From positions 18,952-82,951 of the forward strand of contig JAGVNJ010000077.1 in the NCBI GenBank assembly GCA_020053305.1: a DNA stretch of 64,000 bases. Reading direction: 5' to 3'. A program made the position numbers and the translations under genes. Below, in pieces: positions 8,143 through 16,665 of this stretch (the first letter of the stretch is position 1; every line of letters begins with the position of its first letter). The DNA comes from Candidatus Edwardsiibacteriota bacterium. Its GTDB lineage: Bacteria > Edwardsbacteria > AC1 > EtOH8. The notes beneath the pieces are model-generated. The model did not search any database. It was not told the DNA's origin and saw nothing but the letters and a program-made list of their open reading frames with translations.

Positions 8143-9360
8143 ATGTCAGTATTTGATGTCCTAAAAGAGCGGGGCTTCATCCAGCAGATGACCCATGAGG
8201 ACGAGATCCGCCAGCTTCTGGAAAAGGAGAAGGTCACCTTCTACATAGGGTTCGATCCCACCGCCGATAGCCTGACCGCGGGGCATTTCATGCAATTGAT
8301 GGCCATGAGCCACATGCAGCAGCACGGCCACCGGCCCATCGCCCTGCTGGGCGGCGGCACCACCATGGTGGGCGACCCCTCCGGGAAAAGCGATATGCGA
8401 AAGGTGCTGGGCAAGGAGGACATCGCCCGCAACGCCGATTGCTTCAAGAAGCAGATGGAGAGGTTTCTTGACTTCTCGGACGGCCAGGCCGTTATGGCCA
8501 ACAATGCCGACTGGCTGCTGGGCCTCAACTATGTGGATTTTTTAAGGGAGATCGGATCGCACTTTTCGGTGAACCGCATGCTGCAGGCCGAGTGCTTCAA
8601 GGCACGCTTGGAGCGGGGCCTGACCTTCATGGAGTTCAACTACATGGTGATGCAGGGCTATGATTTCCTGGAGCTGTACCGCAGGCATCACTGCACCCTT
8701 CAGCTGGGCGGGGACGACCAGTGGTCCAACATTATCGCCGGGGTGGAGCTGGTGCGCAAGATAGAGGCCAAGCCGGTCTTGGGAATGACCTTCACCCTGC
8801 TGACCACCAGCGACGGCAAGAAGATGGGCAAGACCGAAAAGGGCGCCGTCTGGCTGGATCCCCAAAAGACCCCGCCCTACGATTTCTACCAGTACTGGCG
8901 CAATGTGGCCGACAGCGAGGTGAAAAGATGCCTGGCCCTGCTGACCTTCTTGCCCATGAATGAGGTCAATCGCCTGGGCAACCTTAAAGACCAGGAGATC
9001 AACCAGGCCAAAAAGATACTGGCCTACGAATTGACCAAAATAATTCACGGAGAAGAGAAAGCCCGCAAGGCCCAGAAGGCCGCCGAAACCCTTTTTGAAG
9101 GCGGGGCCGATATGCAGGATGTTCCTACCGCAACGATCGGCCAAGACCTTCTGGGCAAAAGCATCATCGAGGTGCTTTTCGCCTGCCGGATAATCCCCAC
9201 CAAAAGCGAGGGCCGCCGGCTTATCGCCCAGGGCGGGCTGTATGTGAACTCCGCCAAGGTGGAAAGCATCGACCTCAAGGTAACTCAAGATCTGTTCAAG
9301 GACGGAATGATGATGGTCCGAAAAGGAAAGAAAGGATATCACAAGGTGGTTGTCCAGTGA
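8143..9360 (+). CDS. tyrS: tyrosine-tRNA ligase
   Basis: The 405-residue protein charges tRNA(Tyr) with tyrosine in the cytoplasm. It has the class I signature in the form [17 protein letters not shown] (HIGH region, residues about 32-50) and [15 protein letters not shown] as the KMSKS loop (residues about 226-240). The tyrosine site [12 protein letters not shown] and GGDDQWSNI are also present. A C-terminal S4 RNA-binding domain closes the protein ([20 protein letters not shown]). I use the ATG at 8143 because AAAGGA lies 10 bases upstream; extension to 8044 would run through a terminator. The stop overlaps the next gene's GTG start (GTGA), so the two are probably co-transcribed. Confidence 0.95.
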   Translation: MSVFDVLKERGFIQQMTHEDEIRQLLEKEKVTFYIGFDPTADSLTAGHFMQLMAMSHMQQHGHRPIALLGGGTTMVGDPSGKSDMRKVLGKEDIARNADCFKKQMERFLDFSDGQAVMANNADWLLGLNYVDFLREIGSHFSVNRMLQAECFKARLERGLTFMEFNYMVMQGYDFLELYRRHHCTLQLGGDDQWSNIIAGVELVRKIEAKPVLGMTFTLLTTSDGKKMGKTEKGAVWLDPQKTPPYDFYQYWRNVADSEVKRCLALLTFLPMNEVNRLGNLKDQEINQAKKILAYELTKIIHGEEKARKAQKAAETLFEGGADMQDVPTATIGQDLLGKSIIEVLFACRIIPTKSEGRRLIAQGGLYVNSAKVESIDLKVTQDLFKDGMMMVRKGKKGYHKVVVQ

Positions 9361-10106
9361 GCGAAACAAAGGCAAGGTTAAATAAATATCTCTCCATGTG
9401 CGGCGCGGCCTCCCGCCGCAAGGCCGACGAGATGATATCCCGCGGGCAGGTCCGGGTCAACGACAAAGTGGTTGATAAGCTGGGCACAGTGATAGATATT
9501 TACAACGATATCGTTACCGTCGGCGGAAAGATCCTCCGCCTGCCGCAACGGGCCGGTTACTTCATATTCAACAAGCCGGCCGGCTGCCTTTGCTCCAAGA
9601 GCGATCCCGAGGGAAGAAAGACCATTTACGACCTGCTCCCGGGCAACATGAGGAAACTTAAATACGTGGGGCGGCTGGATAAGGACACCGAAGGGCTGTT
9701 GCTGCTGACCGACGACGGCGACATGATAGAGTACCTCACCCATCCCCGCAACCAGGTCCCCCGGACCTATCACGCTCTGGTCCGGTGGATCCTGCGGGAC
9801 AGCGACGTTGAGCCTTTAAGAAAAGGGGTTGATTATCTGGGTGAATCCTACGATCCGGCCCAGGTTAAGATCTTGTCGATCGACCGGCCCAAGAACAACA
9901 CCCTGCTGGAGATCACCATCAAGGAAGGGAAGAAACGCGAGGTGCGGATGATGCTTCGCGCCCTCAACCTCCACGTGGACCACCTGAAGAGAGTTGCCTT
10001 CGGGCCGTTGAGACTGGATAACACTCCGGTCGGCAAATCCCGACCCTGCAAGCCCAATGAACTGGAACGATTGAGAAAGGTATCCAAAATAAAAGCCCCG
10101 CTCTAA
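9357..10106 (+). CDS. 23S rRNA pseudouridine synthase, RluB/RsuA type
   Basis: This 249-residue enzyme converts uridine to pseudouridine in ribosomal RNA. It has an N-terminal S4 domain ([20 protein letters not shown], residues about 7-60), the RsuA/RluB catalytic motif [20 protein letters not shown] with the catalytic aspartate in GRLDKDTEG, and the later [12 protein letters not shown] motif. It starts at a GTG overlapping the tyrS stop. Its own stop codon lies inside the loop of the terminator at 10091-10118. RluB versus RluE or RsuA cannot be decided from sequence alone. Confidence 0.9.
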   Translation: MSETKARLNKYLSMCGAASRRKADEMISRGQVRVNDKVVDKLGTVIDIYNDIVTVGGKILRLPQRAGYFIFNKPAGCLCSKSDPEGRKTIYDLLPGNMRKLKYVGRLDKDTEGLLLLTDDGDMIEYLTHPRNQVPRTYHALVRWILRDSDVEPLRKGVDYLGESYDPAQVKILSIDRPKNNTLLEITIKEGKKREVRMMLRALNLHVDHLKRVAFGPLRLDNTPVGKSRPCKPNELERLRKVSKIKAPL

Positions 10107-10118
10107 AGCGGGGCTTTT
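10091..10118 (+). terminator. intrinsic terminator overlapping a stop codon
   Basis: AAAAGCCCCGCT and AGCGGGGCTTTT form a perfect stem around CTAA. The UAA stop of the pseudouridine synthase gene (10104-10106) is in the loop, so the last codons are part of the terminator. The symmetric A/T flanks let it also serve the convergent DUF5916 gene. Confidence 0.85.
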
Positions 10119-10137
10119 GCATTTATGGGGCGGCCGG

Positions 10138-12366
10138 TCAGAAATACATCAAGTATCTGGCCTTGATGGCGCCGATGGCGTATCGTTGGGTCATTTCGCC
10201 GTCTGGGTTTACAGTATAATCCAGCGAGTTGTAATCGTTCAAAGCCACATACAGCCAGCTTTTGGGAGAAAAGTTCCAGGAGTATAGCAGTCCAAACCGA
10301 TCGGTCTGAAGCCGGGTCTTTCCCAGATCGGTCCCCGGAGTGGCGGCCACCATTTCATTGAATAACGATAACGACATCCGGGCCGTGATCCGGCAATCTA
10401 ACCTGGGCCTTAGGATCGGGGTCATGGCCGCTATCCTTTTATTCTGATTCCACTCGATCCACAACACAGAAGTAAGTGTGGTGCTTAGCGGCGAAATTAT
10501 GGAATAGCTGAGCGTAAGCCAATTTGAACCTTGGTATGCCAGAGAATCTCTGGCGTAATTATAACTGTAATTATAATTACAGCCTCCGTTGACGTTGTTC
10601 CCTATTAACATGCCCCAGAAATTAAAATATATATCGCGGCTGATATAATCTATACAATAAGTGGAATCTACATACGGATCGTAGATAAGCTCGAAGCTTC
10701 TGCCGTAGCTTCCCTCCAGGTTTGCCCCCCAGTTATTCCTCCAGTTCGGATTGATGACAAAAGAACCGAAGGTGGACCATCGGGGGCTGCCGGGCTCCCT
10801 GGTCCGGGCAAATCCCGGAGCTATATATAAATTGCGCAAAGCCCCTTCCTTAAAGGTCCAAAACGGACCGCTTATCAGCAAGGCCCGCTGCCGGCCGGTC
10901 CAGGGAACAAACCCAATATCGCCCACATCAAAGGAATCGGCGATCGCCTCATAGGCCGCCATGGTCAGGAATTTGCCGGCCCAGCCTCGATACCCGGTGG
11001 AAACGGCCCAGCCGCAGTTTTTTACGGTATCCAACCCGGCCATCCTTTGAGCATCGCTATAGGCCCCCTGGATGATCAGTTGGCTTGGCCCTTTGCGCAA
11101 TGAGGCATCCATCCCGATGGCATAGTTATATTCCAGGCTGTTGGCCGACATCCCGCTGAATAAAATACCGGCGTCGGAATTGTTAAAAATTCGCCTGGCA
11201 GCCCGGACCACCCCGAATTTTCTTTCCGGTTCGGTAACGGGCTGGCCCCCTGAGGAATAGTCATATTTTTCGGTATAGGCTGCCAGCGCCCCGATGTTCC
11301 ATTCCGTCGTTTTATGGGTTGCTTTCAAACCGCCGACTATCGGCACCGCTCCACCGTCAATGGATTTTCCCACCCGGCGTGAATAAAAAAGATTGAGCGG
11401 CTGAAAGAACCCGCTCCCCTGGAATTCCGAAAAGCGGAATATCTCCCGCCCCTCCACAAAGAACGGCCGCTGTTCCTGCAGATAGGTGGGATAGCGGGAA
11501 AGGTTGACCGAGGACGGGTCCGATTCTATCTGGGCAAAATCGGGGTAAGCGGTGGCATTGATGCTGGTCTGGGGGGTCAGATCCCATTTGGCGGTCAAGC
11601 TGCCGTTGATCTTTCTGGCCGTGGCCCGGCCGCGAAAATGCTCATACCGAAAAAACCCTTCGGGATACAGCTCAAAGTAATAGCCCGAAGATTGCGGGTT
11701 GACGTTCCCGGCCCTTCCCCAGCGGGACACCAAGTCGTCGTCCTTCTGGGTAACCTCAGTCCAGTAGTCGTTCTCATGGGTGCTGGCGATGTGGCGGGCA
11801 AACTGGACGCTCCATTCCCCCAGGCCTTTCTTGTAGCGCAGGGTTTTGAAAGGGATCTTCATCTCCGCTTCCATTTTGTCGGGGTACAGCTTCACGGCAT
11901 TGTACCAGATCCCCTCCCAGGAATGGTCCTGGCTGCGGCCGTCGTCCATGATCAGGCCCTCCCAGAACAGCCCGCTGCCGCATACCAGAAAGAAATAACC
12001 GCTGGTCCGGCTGCCGAAGGGGTCGAGCTTGATGGTCACGTAATCCTCATCCTTGGTGAAACAGGCCACCGGGGGATTGTGGAACGAGTAGCATCTAAAC
12101 GCCACATAAAGATTCTCGGCATCCTGAAGAAGGTAAACCACCGTCCGCTCGGTAGGAGCGGTCTTTTCGTACGGAGAATGCTGGATGAAATCGGTGGCCG
12201 AATCGGCGGACAGCCAGAGGTCCTCGATAAGACCGTCGATCTTGGGGGCAATTTCGGTATGCCTGATATCAACGCTTTTTTGCGGCTGCAAACCATTGCG
12301 CTCTGCCGGGGAGTTTCCGGCAATTTCCAATAAAACAACACTGATAATTACGATTATTTTTTTCAT
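10138..12366 (-). CDS. DUF5916 outer-membrane protein with CBM9-like N-terminal domain
   Basis: The 742-residue product has a signal peptide (MKKIIVIISVVLLEIAGNSPA) and a CBM9-like domain at about residues 30-190 (IAPKIDGLIEDLWLSADSAT, then LYVAFRCYSF). From about residue 230 it is a DUF5916-type region with INATAYPDFAQIESDPSSVN and LQEQRPFFVEGREIF, which are recurring landmarks of that family. The rest alternates in beta-barrel fashion and ends in an aromatic residue (LMYF), as outer-membrane barrels do. The family is common in FCB bacteria and its function is unknown; carbohydrate binding is suggested only by the N-terminal domain. It converges on the rRNA pseudouridine synthase gene. Confidence 0.82.
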   Translation of the reverse strand: MKKIIVIISVVLLEIAGNSPAERNGLQPQKSVDIRHTEIAPKIDGLIEDLWLSADSATDFIQHSPYEKTAPTERTVVYLLQDAENLYVAFRCYSFHNPPVACFTKDEDYVTIKLDPFGSRTSGYFFLVCGSGLFWEGLIMDDGRSQDHSWEGIWYNAVKLYPDKMEAEMKIPFKTLRYKKGLGEWSVQFARHIASTHENDYWTEVTQKDDDLVSRWGRAGNVNPQSSGYYFELYPEGFFRYEHFRGRATARKINGSLTAKWDLTPQTSINATAYPDFAQIESDPSSVNLSRYPTYLQEQRPFFVEGREIFRFSEFQGSGFFQPLNLFYSRRVGKSIDGGAVPIVGGLKATHKTTEWNIGALAAYTEKYDYSSGGQPVTEPERKFGVVRAARRIFNNSDAGILFSGMSANSLEYNYAIGMDASLRKGPSQLIIQGAYSDAQRMAGLDTVKNCGWAVSTGYRGWAGKFLTMAAYEAIADSFDVGDIGFVPWTGRQRALLISGPFWTFKEGALRNLYIAPGFARTREPGSPRWSTFGSFVINPNWRNNWGANLEGSYGRSFELIYDPYVDSTYCIDYISRDIYFNFWGMLIGNNVNGGCNYNYSYNYARDSLAYQGSNWLTLSYSIISPLSTTLTSVLWIEWNQNKRIAAMTPILRPRLDCRITARMSLSLFNEMVAATPGTDLGKTRLQTDRFGLLYSWNFSPKSWLYVALNDYNSLDYTVNPDGEMTQRYAIGAIKARYLMYF

Positions 12367-12473
12367 ATTTCCCTCAAAGATATGCTTTTCAAGACAAACT
12401 ACTTGAATAGGGCCGGCTTTGTTTCATTTATTTGCATCAATTCCTCAAAAACTCTTCCCGGCATATCAATACC

Positions 12474-13202
12474 CTAAAACCGGCGGTAGGCCGGCTCCCC
12501 GAAATAAAAATGCTTTCTCAGATATTCCCGGTAGCCCGCCAGGGTGAACCATCCCTCTCGCCCCTGATCCGCCCCGGCCTTCTCTAAATGAAACTGCTGG
12601 GCCGGCATAAAACTGTAACCGATCAGATAGCGTTGATCACCTTTACCATCCTGGCAAACATCCATCACCACCGAAACATGACCCACTCCGCCCGTTTTGT
12701 TTTGCACTAGCATGTCCCCCGGCCGTAAATTAATCTCGTCAACCGATTGGCAACCCTTTTTCACCGAATAGGAATTTGCGTTGCCCAGGGCCCATTTTAG
12801 AAACCCCTTATAGGGCTTGCCGCTATACCGATAATAACGATGCTTTCCGCTATAATCAAAAAGGTAGAGTTGTTCCAGTCTTCCGGTCTGTTTAAAATAC
12901 TCTGCCCGGAATCTGAAGCACCAGTCGGCACACTGCTCCAGGTCCTGGTTGAAAAGCATTGGCATATCAACTACTGCCAGAATGTTATAAAAGGGCGAAA
13001 TGATCGGCTTCCCATTGTACCCCAATATAACATTGTCTTCTTTTAGCGGAAGTCTCTGAATCCATGCAGAATAAGAACTATCGGCATATTCCACCCGCAC
13101 ATATCCTAAAGGAACAGGCATATCTTTGATAATCTTTGCTTGACAGATAGTGGGCAGAACAAGCAATGCCCCTATTATCATCAGGAATTTTAAAATTTTC
13201 AT
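12474..13202 (-). CDS. DUF4846 domain-containing secreted protein
   Basis: From the ATG at 13202 the product has 242 residues and begins with a signal peptide (MKILKFLMIIGALLVLPTICQA). The remainder fits DUF4846: VDMPMLFNQDLEQCADWCFR, then YRYSGKPYKGFLKWALGNAN and LRPGDMLVQNKTGGVGHVSV. The H-x-S-x-V segment (GHVSVVMDV) and the D/C positions resemble a papain-like or NlpC-like fold, but this is only a suggestion. A terminator separates it from ilvE upstream. Confidence 0.78.
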   Translation of the reverse strand: MKILKFLMIIGALLVLPTICQAKIIKDMPVPLGYVRVEYADSSYSAWIQRLPLKEDNVILGYNGKPIISPFYNILAVVDMPMLFNQDLEQCADWCFRFRAEYFKQTGRLEQLYLFDYSGKHRYYRYSGKPYKGFLKWALGNANSYSVKKGCQSVDEINLRPGDMLVQNKTGGVGHVSVVMDVCQDGKGDQRYLIGYSFMPAQQFHLEKAGADQGREGWFTLAGYREYLRKHFYFGEPAYRRF

Positions 13203-13224
13203 ATATCGCCCATTACTATAAATC

Positions 13225-13253
13225 AAAGGCGAAGATCGTTTGGTCTTCGCCTT
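13225..13253 (-). terminator. intrinsic terminator after ilvE
   Basis: A stem AAAGGCGAAGA / TCTTCGCCTTT with loop TCGTTTGG lies just downstream of ilvE in its direction of reading. Confidence 0.75.
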
Positions 13254-13269
13254 TATTCTTCGATACTAA

Positions 13270-14340
13270 TTACTGCACTTTATAAACCCAGCCGTATTTA
13301 TCCTCTTTTTCTCCGTATTGTATCCCGGTCAGGGTATCAAAGAATCTTTTAGCCCAAGGTCCGGTCTCCTGCGAGATAATATATACCTTATCTTTATAAC
13401 TGATCCTGCCCACCGGGCTGATCACCGCCGCAGTACCGGCACCAAAAGCTTCGGTGACTTTTTTATTCTTGATGCCCTCTATCAGTTCATCAATCGAGAT
13501 CTGCTTTTCCTCGGGAACGATTCCCAGGTCCTCGGCTATCTGAAGCACCGATTTGCGGGTGATGCCCTGCAGGATGCTTCCCGAAAGTTTCGGGGTGACC
13601 AACTTGTTGTCAATTATGAAGAAAATATTCATGGCTCCAACTTCTTCGATATATTTGTGCTCCACTGCATCCAGCCACAGGACCTGGCTGCAACCCTTGT
13701 CCTTGGCGATTTTGGATGCCAGCAACGTACCGGCATAATTCCCGCCGGTCTTGGCCTCGCCGGTGCCGCCCTGGGCAGCTCTGGTATAGCTGTCGCTGAC
13801 CCACAGTCCCACAGGGTTGAAACCCTCTTGAAAATACGGCCCTACCGGAGAAAGAATGATGAAAAAAAGATACCGGTCGGCGGGCTTTACCCCCAAAGCG
13901 GCCTCGGTGCTTATGACCGCCGGGCGGATATATAAAGAGGCCCCCACAGCCCTGGGGATCCACCGTTCCTCAAGCTTGACCAGTTCGCCTTCGGCCTGCA
14001 GAAAAATCTCTTCGGGAATCTCCGGCATGCACATTCTTTTAAGGGAGTGATTAATGCGCCGGGCATTTTCCTGTGGTCGAAACAAAAGAATTTCGTCCTT
14101 GGGGGACTTATAGGCTTTTTGTCCTTCGAAAACCTCCTGGCTATAGTGAAGAACATTGGCGGCGGGATCAAGCATCAAGGACTGATATGGTTTTATTTCG
14201 GCATTGTGCCAACCCTTTTCCGCGGTATGTTCCATGGTGAACATATAGTCGGTAAAGGTGCGTCCAAAAACCAGTTTCAACGGGTCTTGATACAGGGGCT
14301 TTAGTTTGTCGTCCGGCAAAATCGTCTTTTTAATATCCAT
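13270..14340 (-). CDS. ilvE: branched-chain amino acid aminotransferase
   Basis: This 356-residue PLP enzyme moves the amino group between glutamate and the 2-oxo acids of leucine, isoleucine and valine. It belongs to the longer (BCAT type II) branch. The sequence contains VFEGQKAYKS, GASLYIRPAVI, and EAKTGGNYAGTLLASKIAKD with the likely PLP-binding lysine at residue 197. The family signature EVGAMNIFFIIDNKLVTP and a FGAGTAAVISPVG segment are also present. Length fits the family. The promoter at 14380-14408 and the terminator at 13225 suggest a single-gene transcript. Confidence 0.95.
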   Translation of the reverse strand: MDIKKTILPDDKLKPLYQDPLKLVFGRTFTDYMFTMEHTAEKGWHNAEIKPYQSLMLDPAANVLHYSQEVFEGQKAYKSPKDEILLFRPQENARRINHSLKRMCMPEIPEEIFLQAEGELVKLEERWIPRAVGASLYIRPAVISTEAALGVKPADRYLFFIILSPVGPYFQEGFNPVGLWVSDSYTRAAQGGTGEAKTGGNYAGTLLASKIAKDKGCSQVLWLDAVEHKYIEEVGAMNIFFIIDNKLVTPKLSGSILQGITRKSVLQIAEDLGIVPEEKQISIDELIEGIKNKKVTEAFGAGTAAVISPVGRISYKDKVYIISQETGPWAKRFFDTLTGIQYGEKEDKYGWVYKVQ

Positions 14341-14379
14341 CGTCTGCTCCGTTTAATTAGTGCATTGGATCCATATTAT

Positions 14380-14408
14380 AGAATACCAGATGTGAGAAAA
14401 TATATCAA
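14380..14408 (-). promoter_or_regulatory. candidate promoter of ilvE
   Basis: On the minus strand, TTGATA (14403-14408), 17 bases and TATTCT (14380-14385) lie about 40 bases upstream of the ilvE ATG. I saw no T-box or leader peptide between. Confidence 0.55.
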
Positions 14409-14442
14409 GGAAATATTTATGGTGGTGCATTTTAAAGCAGGA

Positions 14443-14979
14443 TTATTTTATAGCAATGAACTCCATCCCGCCGAAGACCACCGAAGCATGGATCAAAAGA
14501 TGCCTTTCCGCGCTTTTAAAATTCTCTGTTTTGTAGGTGTATTGGCCGAAGGCCACCACATTGCCGTCCGGCAGGTGAGCCCCGCCGAAGGCCGAACTGG
14601 CGACAATCTTGGTGGGAGTGGCGGGATTGATCTTTATCACCGTCCCGCCAAAGACGGTGTTGATGTACACCCTCACAGTCTGATCCTTTAGTTCAATGCC
14701 GGAGAGGTCTATCTCCCCCTTCCCGAAGACCACATCATATTTGTCCGAGGCCGTGGTAACTTCGATGGTCTTTTCTTCGAATATAGCGGTCTTCTTACTT
14801 TTATTCCAGAACGAAGTGCCGGTCAGCATCTGAATACCCAAGTAGATCAGGAACAGGGCAACTATGGTCCTGAAGATGGGTATCTTAACACCAAACACCA
14901 CATTGATGATCACGCCCAAACCTATCAGGATAAGCACCACGCCCCAAAAAACGCCGGTAAAGATAAAACCCATTCTCAT
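14443..14979 (-). CDS. LiaF-like membrane protein
   Basis: The 178-residue protein has two hydrophobic segments at residues about 8-30 (VFWGVVLILIGLGVIINVVF) and 36-54 (RTIVALFLIYLGIQML). They are followed by a soluble beta-rich domain with repeated GG turns (VVFGKGEIDLSG, NTVFGGTVIKI, SSAFGGAHL, SVVFGGMEF). This is the pattern of the LiaF/DUF5668 type, where the repeats form a beta-helix. In Bacillus LiaF restrains a cell-envelope stress kinase; no LiaRS genes are nearby, so its role here is open. AAGGAG precedes the ATG. Confidence 0.78.
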   Translation of the reverse strand: MRMGFIFTGVFWGVVLILIGLGVIINVVFGVKIPIFRTIVALFLIYLGIQMLTGTSFWNKSKKTAIFEEKTIEVTTASDKYDVVFGKGEIDLSGIELKDQTVRVYINTVFGGTVIKINPATPTKIVASSAFGGAHLPDGNVVAFGQYTYKTENFKSAERHLLIHASVVFGGMEFIAIK

Positions 14980-15140
14980 AACCTTCTCCTTATATTTAAT
15001 GGAATGCTGTTAGAGGCGCTGGCGACCCGATGGGAATTGTAAATCCTCCGACAAAAAAAGTCAACCATAAAATCATCCAGGGACATCCACCGCAAGTCCG
15101 GTAAAATTGTCTCTGCTTTATGCTACGTATATATGGTGAT

Positions 15141-15170
15141 GGGTTGCTGTTTCACGTGAAACAGCAACCC
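15141..15170. promoter_or_regulatory. parS: parS site 1 (ParB binding), inside a 30-bp palindrome
   Basis: TGTTTCACGTGAAACA at 15148-15163 is the exact consensus 16-mer for ParB of chromosomes. The palindrome extends by seven bases each side (GGGTTGC / GCAACCC), which is more symmetry than ParB needs. The matching parA and parB genes are at 30049 and 33287. Confidence 0.95.
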
Positions 15171-15195
15171 CCGGCGATATTTATCGTCGGGGGTT
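15166..15195. repeat. hairpin next to parS
   Basis: AACCCCCGGCGATA and TATCGTCGGGGGTT pair with one mismatch around TT. The left arm overlaps the right end of the parS palindrome, so the same DNA can form alternative structures. There is no T-run after it. Confidence 0.55.
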
Positions 15196-15219
15196 GAGTG
15201 GCGGGGTTTTGTGCTCCTC

Positions 15220-15243
15220 GGAATGTTTCACGTGAAACGTTCC
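15220..15243. promoter_or_regulatory. parS: parS site 2 (ParB binding)
   Basis: TGTTTCACGTGAAACG at 15224-15239 differs from the consensus only in the last base. The flanks GGAA/TTCC extend the near-palindrome to 24 bases. It is about 75 bases from site 1. Confidence 0.9.
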
Positions 15244-15262
15244 GCGCCGGCGGGGTCCGCAA

Positions 15263-15460
15263 TCACGTCTGCTCCGAGTTTTGTTCCTTAATGGCATGGG
15301 CCAGTTGCTGCCGATCAATGTATCCCATCTCCAGTAGACACTCGCCGATCTTTTTTGAGGAATCGTTGATCTGTTTATATCTGGCCCGGATAATATGTTC
15401 GACCGATATGAACCCTTGGGCCATCATTATTTCGCCCAATAGCTTTTTTCTCATCGCCAT
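15263..15460 (-). CDS. stand-alone GspE/MshE N-terminal-like domain protein
   Basis: This 65-residue protein consists of two similar halves, LLGEIMMAQGFISVEHIIRA and KIGECLLEMGYIDRQQLAHA, ending in IKEQ. This is the pattern of the N-terminal domain of type II secretion and type IV pilus ATPases (T2SSE_N/MshEN), some of which bind cyclic di-GMP. The rest of the ATPase is absent, so this is a free domain. It starts 6 bases after the stop of the beta-barrel gene and should be co-translated with it. Its function is unknown; a signalling or targeting module is possible. Confidence 0.7.
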   Translation of the reverse strand: MAMRKKLLGEIMMAQGFISVEHIIRARYKQINDSSKKIGECLLEMGYIDRQQLAHAIKEQNSEQT

Positions 15461-15466
15461 GTCCTA

Positions 15467-16582
15467 TTAAAAATTATAGTTGATCCCGGCATATGTCAGA
15501 AATTTCTTATAATTATAAAGCTCGTCGTTGGATGAATTGGTTAAATAATAAACACCCGCCCTTAGGTCTACGCTGTTTGCGCCTCCTGATAACGGAGCGG
15601 TGTAATCTATTCCCAAAACGGTCTCCCGGTCCAGCCTGGCGACTCCCAGGTTTTGTCTGGTCAGAATACTGGCGTTGTCCGCCGCCGGAAGACTGTAGGC
15701 ATTGAGCTGGGCATAGCTTCTGCTGGTATAGTTGCTCCACAGAGCCAACTTTCCGGCGGGCTCAAGCTTTATGGTTATTTTTGCCCCCACCCGGCTGCCG
15801 GAGTAGTCAAAATATTCGTTCACCTCGTTCAATAAAGTATCGGGCATATAATAAGAATTGACCGTGGCAACCTTGTTGGTTAAGTATGAATATTCCAGGG
15901 ATAGGCCGATATTTGATCCGAATCCCTGGCTGGCACGACATCCCGGGGACAGGTTGGTAATGTTCGCGGGGACCTGGCTGTCGGTCGGTAATGGAGAAAA
16001 ATCGTACTTTTTGTATCCTGCCAAAACAGCCAGGCCGGTTCGGGTGGGAAGGAATAAATTTAACGATAGATTTGCTATTGACTGGTCAAAATTATATCTT
16101 GAGAGGTTCTTGTATTGGTACCTCCCCAAGGCCCCATCCATCTTTAACAGCACCGGCCGGGACAGATATAGTTTTGTCTCCCCGATAATTTTGAAATTAT
16201 TGGTGTCATAAGCCGAGCGGTCCGCGGCGTTCAATTGGAATCCGTAGGTGGCCCCCAAGCCCGCAAATCCGTCTTTTCCCAACCCCCTCCAAAGGATCAT
16301 TTTCAGAAAATGGTCGTTTTGGCTGATGCCCAGATAACTGAGGTAGGCGCTGTGGCTGCCGGAATAGTCGGCTCCCAAAATCATTCCGGCCAATTTCAGG
16401 TCAATGTCAGTGGTAAGATCCAGAAAAGCGGTGCCGACCATGCTGCTGCTGCCGTAGAAATCATTATAGGCATTGCTGTCATATTCGCCACTTACCCCGA
16501 TGTCCCCTTTGATCTGGGCAAATAAGGTTCCTGATAAAAATATTGTAATTATCCCGGTAATATAGAATTTTAAATTTCTCAT
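15467..16582 (-). CDS. outer-membrane beta-barrel protein
   Basis: The 371-residue product has a signal peptide (MRNLKFYITGIITIFLSGTLFA). The rest alternates polar and hydrophobic residues in many short strands separated by D/N/G/S-rich turns, such as FLDLTTDIDLKLAGMILGAD and GAKITIKLEPAGKLALWSNY. It ends with YAGINYNF, a barrel-type terminal strand with final phenylalanine. I do not recognise a specific family. A small GspE-N-like gene follows in the same operon. Confidence 0.75.
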   Translation of the reverse strand: MRNLKFYITGIITIFLSGTLFAQIKGDIGVSGEYDSNAYNDFYGSSSMVGTAFLDLTTDIDLKLAGMILGADYSGSHSAYLSYLGISQNDHFLKMILWRGLGKDGFAGLGATYGFQLNAADRSAYDTNNFKIIGETKLYLSRPVLLKMDGALGRYQYKNLSRYNFDQSIANLSLNLFLPTRTGLAVLAGYKKYDFSPLPTDSQVPANITNLSPGCRASQGFGSNIGLSLEYSYLTNKVATVNSYYMPDTLLNEVNEYFDYSGSRVGAKITIKLEPAGKLALWSNYTSRSYAQLNAYSLPAADNASILTRQNLGVARLDRETVLGIDYTAPLSGGANSVDLRAGVYYLTNSSNDELYNYKKFLTYAGINYNF

Positions 16583-16665
16583 GATTCATCTTCCTTAATA
16601 TGATGTCACAAAGCAAGAGAAGCGCAGGCAAATTATGTACCTGCGCTTCATTATTAAGTACTATC

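Noticed and set aside
8542..9375. 277-codon open frame on the minus strand
   Set aside because: It mirrors tyrS; the plus-strand gene is certain.
14341..14442. T-box or leader-peptide attenuator for ilvE
   Set aside because: The leader is short, with no T-box sequence, no branched-chain codon run and no terminator before the gene.
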